DNA of 17,067 bases from NCBI GenBank assembly GCA_002402585.1, contig DHGC01000062.1:1-17067 (forward strand), given 5' to 3'. The number at the start of each line of letters is the position of its first letter. The stretch's first letter is position 1. Shown here piece by piece: positions 15,475 to 17,067 of this stretch. The notes under the pieces are model-generated. The model was not told the origin of the DNA and made no database searches. It worked only from the letters and a program-made list of their open reading frames with translations. The stretch is from Erysipelotrichaceae bacterium UBA4808. GTDB lineage: Bacteria; Bacillota_I; Bacilli_A; Erysipelotrichales; Erysipelotrichaceae. The position numbers and the translations under genes were made by a program.

Positions 15475-16617
15475 ATGTTAGCAATCGGTTTGATGTCTGG
15501 TACTTCGCTAGATGGTGTGGATACAGTATTGTGTGAGATTTCAGGACCCTTGGATCAATTGTCTCTGAAACAACTTGATTTTATGACGCTTTCTTTTGAA
15601 GAGGATGTCAAAGATCGCATTCGAAATGTGATTCACGGAGAGGAAATTTCAACACAATTGATTTGCAGTTTAAATTTTGAATTGGGACATATTTTTAGTC
15701 GTGCAGTCAAAACGATGTTGGATAAACATGGTTTAAAAGGTGAAGATGTTCGTTTTGTGGCCAATCATGGTCAAACACTCTATCATCTTCCAAAAGCAAA
15801 TTATCCCTTTGTTCCTTCAACCCTTCAAATGGGTGAAGCAGCAATCATCGCATATGACAATCGTGTCGATGTCATCGATGATTTTAGAGTTATGGATATG
15901 GCGGCTAAAGGTGAGGGAGCACCCTTGGTTCCTTTTAGTGAAATGCTTCTCTATCGTAAGGTGAATGAAATTGTTGCCTTACAGAATATTGGTGGCATTA
16001 GCAATGTGACGATTCTTGGTGAGCATCATGTTCAAGCGTTTGATTGCGGTCCTGGAAACATGATGATTGATGAAGCCATGCGTTATTTCTTTGGTTTACC
16101 CTATGATGCGAATGGTGCGTGTGCTGCGTCCGCTCCAATCGATGAAAACTTATTCAAGGAGCTGATCCAACATCCCTATCTTGACCGTAAACCGCCTAAA
16201 AGCACAGGTCGTGAGGATTTTGGAGAAGCATTCGTATTGGATATCATTCATCGTTATCCCTCCTTAAGTGCAGAACAAATTGTCTCTACGTTTACAAGTT
16301 TTACTGCGTATTGCATTGCGGATAGCATCCACCGTTACAGTCAAGCGATGCCGACATCGCTGATTGTCAGCGGTGGGGGCGCGTATAATGCGGAATTGAT
16401 GCGTCGCATTCAAAGTCTGCTTCCCAATGTCGATGTGATAACGCAAGAAGCTTATGGTTATTCCAGTGAAGCAAAAGAAGCCATTGCCTTTGTCATCCTA
16501 GGTTATGCTTTCTTGAATCGTGTACCAGCCAATGTACCATCCGCAACAGGTGCTAAGGACTTGGTTATTCTTGGCAAACTCACGCCGAATCCCTTTAAGG
16601 ATTCCCTTTACTTATGA
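15475..16617 (+). CDS. anmK: Anhydro-N-acetylmuramic acid kinase
   Basis: Opens and phosphorylates 1,6-anhydro-N-acetylmuramic acid to MurNAc-6-phosphate with ATP, a step in recycling cell-wall sugars. 380 residues, close to the 369 of the E. coli enzyme. Hallmarks: G-L-M-S-G-T-S-L-D-G-V-D at 5-16 (ATP phosphate loop), N-H-G-Q-T at 97-101, N-I-G-G-I-S-N at 171-177 and F-D-C-G-P-G-N at 189-195, in which Asp190 is the likely catalytic base; the family usually has Thr where Cys191 stands. ATG 15475 lies 5 bases after AAGAGG (15464-15469); an in-frame GTG at 15469 overlaps that site and is rejected. No murQ etherase or lytic transglycosylase gene is next to it, so the pathway context is not visible here. 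Confidence 0.96.
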   Translation: MLAIGLMSGTSLDGVDTVLCEISGPLDQLSLKQLDFMTLSFEEDVKDRIRNVIHGEEISTQLICSLNFELGHIFSRAVKTMLDKHGLKGEDVRFVANHGQTLYHLPKANYPFVPSTLQMGEAAIIAYDNRVDVIDDFRVMDMAAKGEGAPLVPFSEMLLYRKVNEIVALQNIGGISNVTILGEHHVQAFDCGPGNMMIDEAMRYFFGLPYDANGACAASAPIDENLFKELIQHPYLDRKPPKSTGREDFGEAFVLDIIHRYPSLSAEQIVSTFTSFTAYCIADSIHRYSQAMPTSLIVSGGGAYNAELMRRIQSLLPNVDVITQEAYGYSSEAKEAIAFVILGYAFLNRVPANVPSATGAKDLVILGKLTPNPFKDSLYL

Positions 16618-16634
16618 ACATGGAATGATAAAAT
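16607..16634 (+). promoter_or_regulatory. Promoter candidate for asnA
   Basis: TTTACT at 16607-16612 and TAAAAT at 16629-16634 with a 16-base spacer; the -10 is extended by TGA (16626-16628). It begins inside the last codons of anmK and would start transcription near 16641, leaving a leader of about 23 bases with an AGAGG site (16651-16655). Confidence 0.55.
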
Positions 16635-16663
16635 AGATTCATGTTTTTTAAGAGGAAATCCGT

Positions 16664-17067
16664 ATGACACATTTTGAGAATGGATTGTATATTCCTGAGC
16701 ATTATCACCATCCTTTGGATATTCGTGAAACAGAGATCGCGATTAAAAAGATCAAAGACTATTTTGAACATGTACTTGCGGACCAACTCCTGCTAACGCG
16801 TGTTTCTGCACCCTTGTTCGTACGTAAGAACACAGGCTTGAACGATGACTTGAACGGTGTTGAACGTCCAGTAGGCTTCGATATGAAGAGTAGTCCAGAG
16901 GATTGGATCGAAATTGTTCATTCCTTAGCAAAATGGAAACGTAATGCATTGAAACGTTATGGTTTCAATACAGGTGAAGGTTTGTATACGGATATGAATG
17001 CGATCCGCAGGGATGAGGATCTCGATAATCTCCATTCGATCTATGTGGATCAATGGGATTGGGAAAA
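16664..17067 (+). CDS. asnA: Aspartate-ammonia ligase (3' partial)
   Basis: Makes asparagine from aspartate, ammonium and ATP; a class II aminoacyl-tRNA-synthetase-like fold. 134 codons are visible, without a stop, of the roughly 330 usual for the family. Recognisable blocks: R-E-T-E-I-A-I-K-K-I-K near residue 21, V-S-A-P-L-F-V, then G-L-N-D-D-L-N-G-V-E-R-P-V-G-F-D, the latter highly conserved in AsnA, and near the edge Y-V-D-Q-W-D-W-E-K, also a family block. ATG 16664 follows AAGAGGAAA at a good distance. It is 46 bases downstream of anmK with its own candidate promoter. Together with gdhA it is the second ammonium-assimilating enzyme in the window. Confidence 0.95.
   Translation, partial: MTHFENGLYIPEHYHHPLDIRETEIAIKKIKDYFEHVLADQLLLTRVSAPLFVRKNTGLNDDLNGVERPVGFDMKSSPEDWIEIVHSLAKWKRNALKRYGFNTGEGLYTDMNAIRRDEDLDNLHSIYVDQWDWE

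Noticed and set aside
16583..16610. Terminator after anmK (AATCC/GGATT stem)
   Set aside because: The stem is only 5 bp with no T run, and it lies inside coding sequence. anmK transcripts may read into asnA.

Overview
The window reads as ordinary chromosomal DNA of a low-to-moderate GC member of the Bacillota. The grounds are strong purine-rich ribosome binding sites, sigma-A-like promoters, an ATGA/TGATG style of tightly overlapping genes and the gene families present. An anaerobe near the Erysipelotrichia or Clostridia is my best guess, but this is inferred from gene content and not proven. Coding density is very high: the largest gene-free stretch is the 232-base divergent promoter region at 4996-5227. 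I saw no tRNA, rRNA, CRISPR array, transposase or phage gene.

Layout. (1) 1-2087, plus strand: a polar amino acid ABC uptake operon (lipoprotein binding protein cut by the window edge, permease, ATPase). (2) 2072-4995, minus strand: a two-gene unit made of an octopine/nopaline-type dehydrogenase and a 620-residue protein joining an N-terminal cobalamin-binding-like domain to a barrel that resembles glutamate mutase subunit E. Its end overlaps the end of the ABC operon. (3) 5228-11077, plus strand: a five-gene operon of glutamate dehydrogenase (gdhA), phosphoserine aminotransferase (serC), 3-phosphoglycerate dehydrogenase with an ACT domain (serA), a DUF1015 protein and a glycerol-dehydrogenase-like iron-type alcohol dehydrogenase. 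(4) 11103-14560: a clear promoter, two tandem ATPase-permease fusion proteins of the MacB/FtsX type, and a strong intrinsic terminator. (5) 14552-15427, minus strand: an MscS-type channel. (6) 15475 to the end, plus strand: anmK and the first 134 codons of asnA.

How the genes work together. In the central operon GdhA makes glutamate, SerC uses it as amino donor, and SerA supplies 3-phosphohydroxypyruvate to SerC. This is serine synthesis up to phosphoserine. No phosphoserine phosphatase (SerB) is encoded here, and the DUF1015 protein, which overlaps serA by 23 bases, occupies the position where the last step would be expected. The divergent B12-type/opine-dehydrogenase pair next to an amino acid importer suggests a second, uncharacterised amino acid route. 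These two modules are the main candidates for undescribed biology. The rest (ABC transporters, MscS, AnmK, AsnA) is recognisable housekeeping or accessory content.
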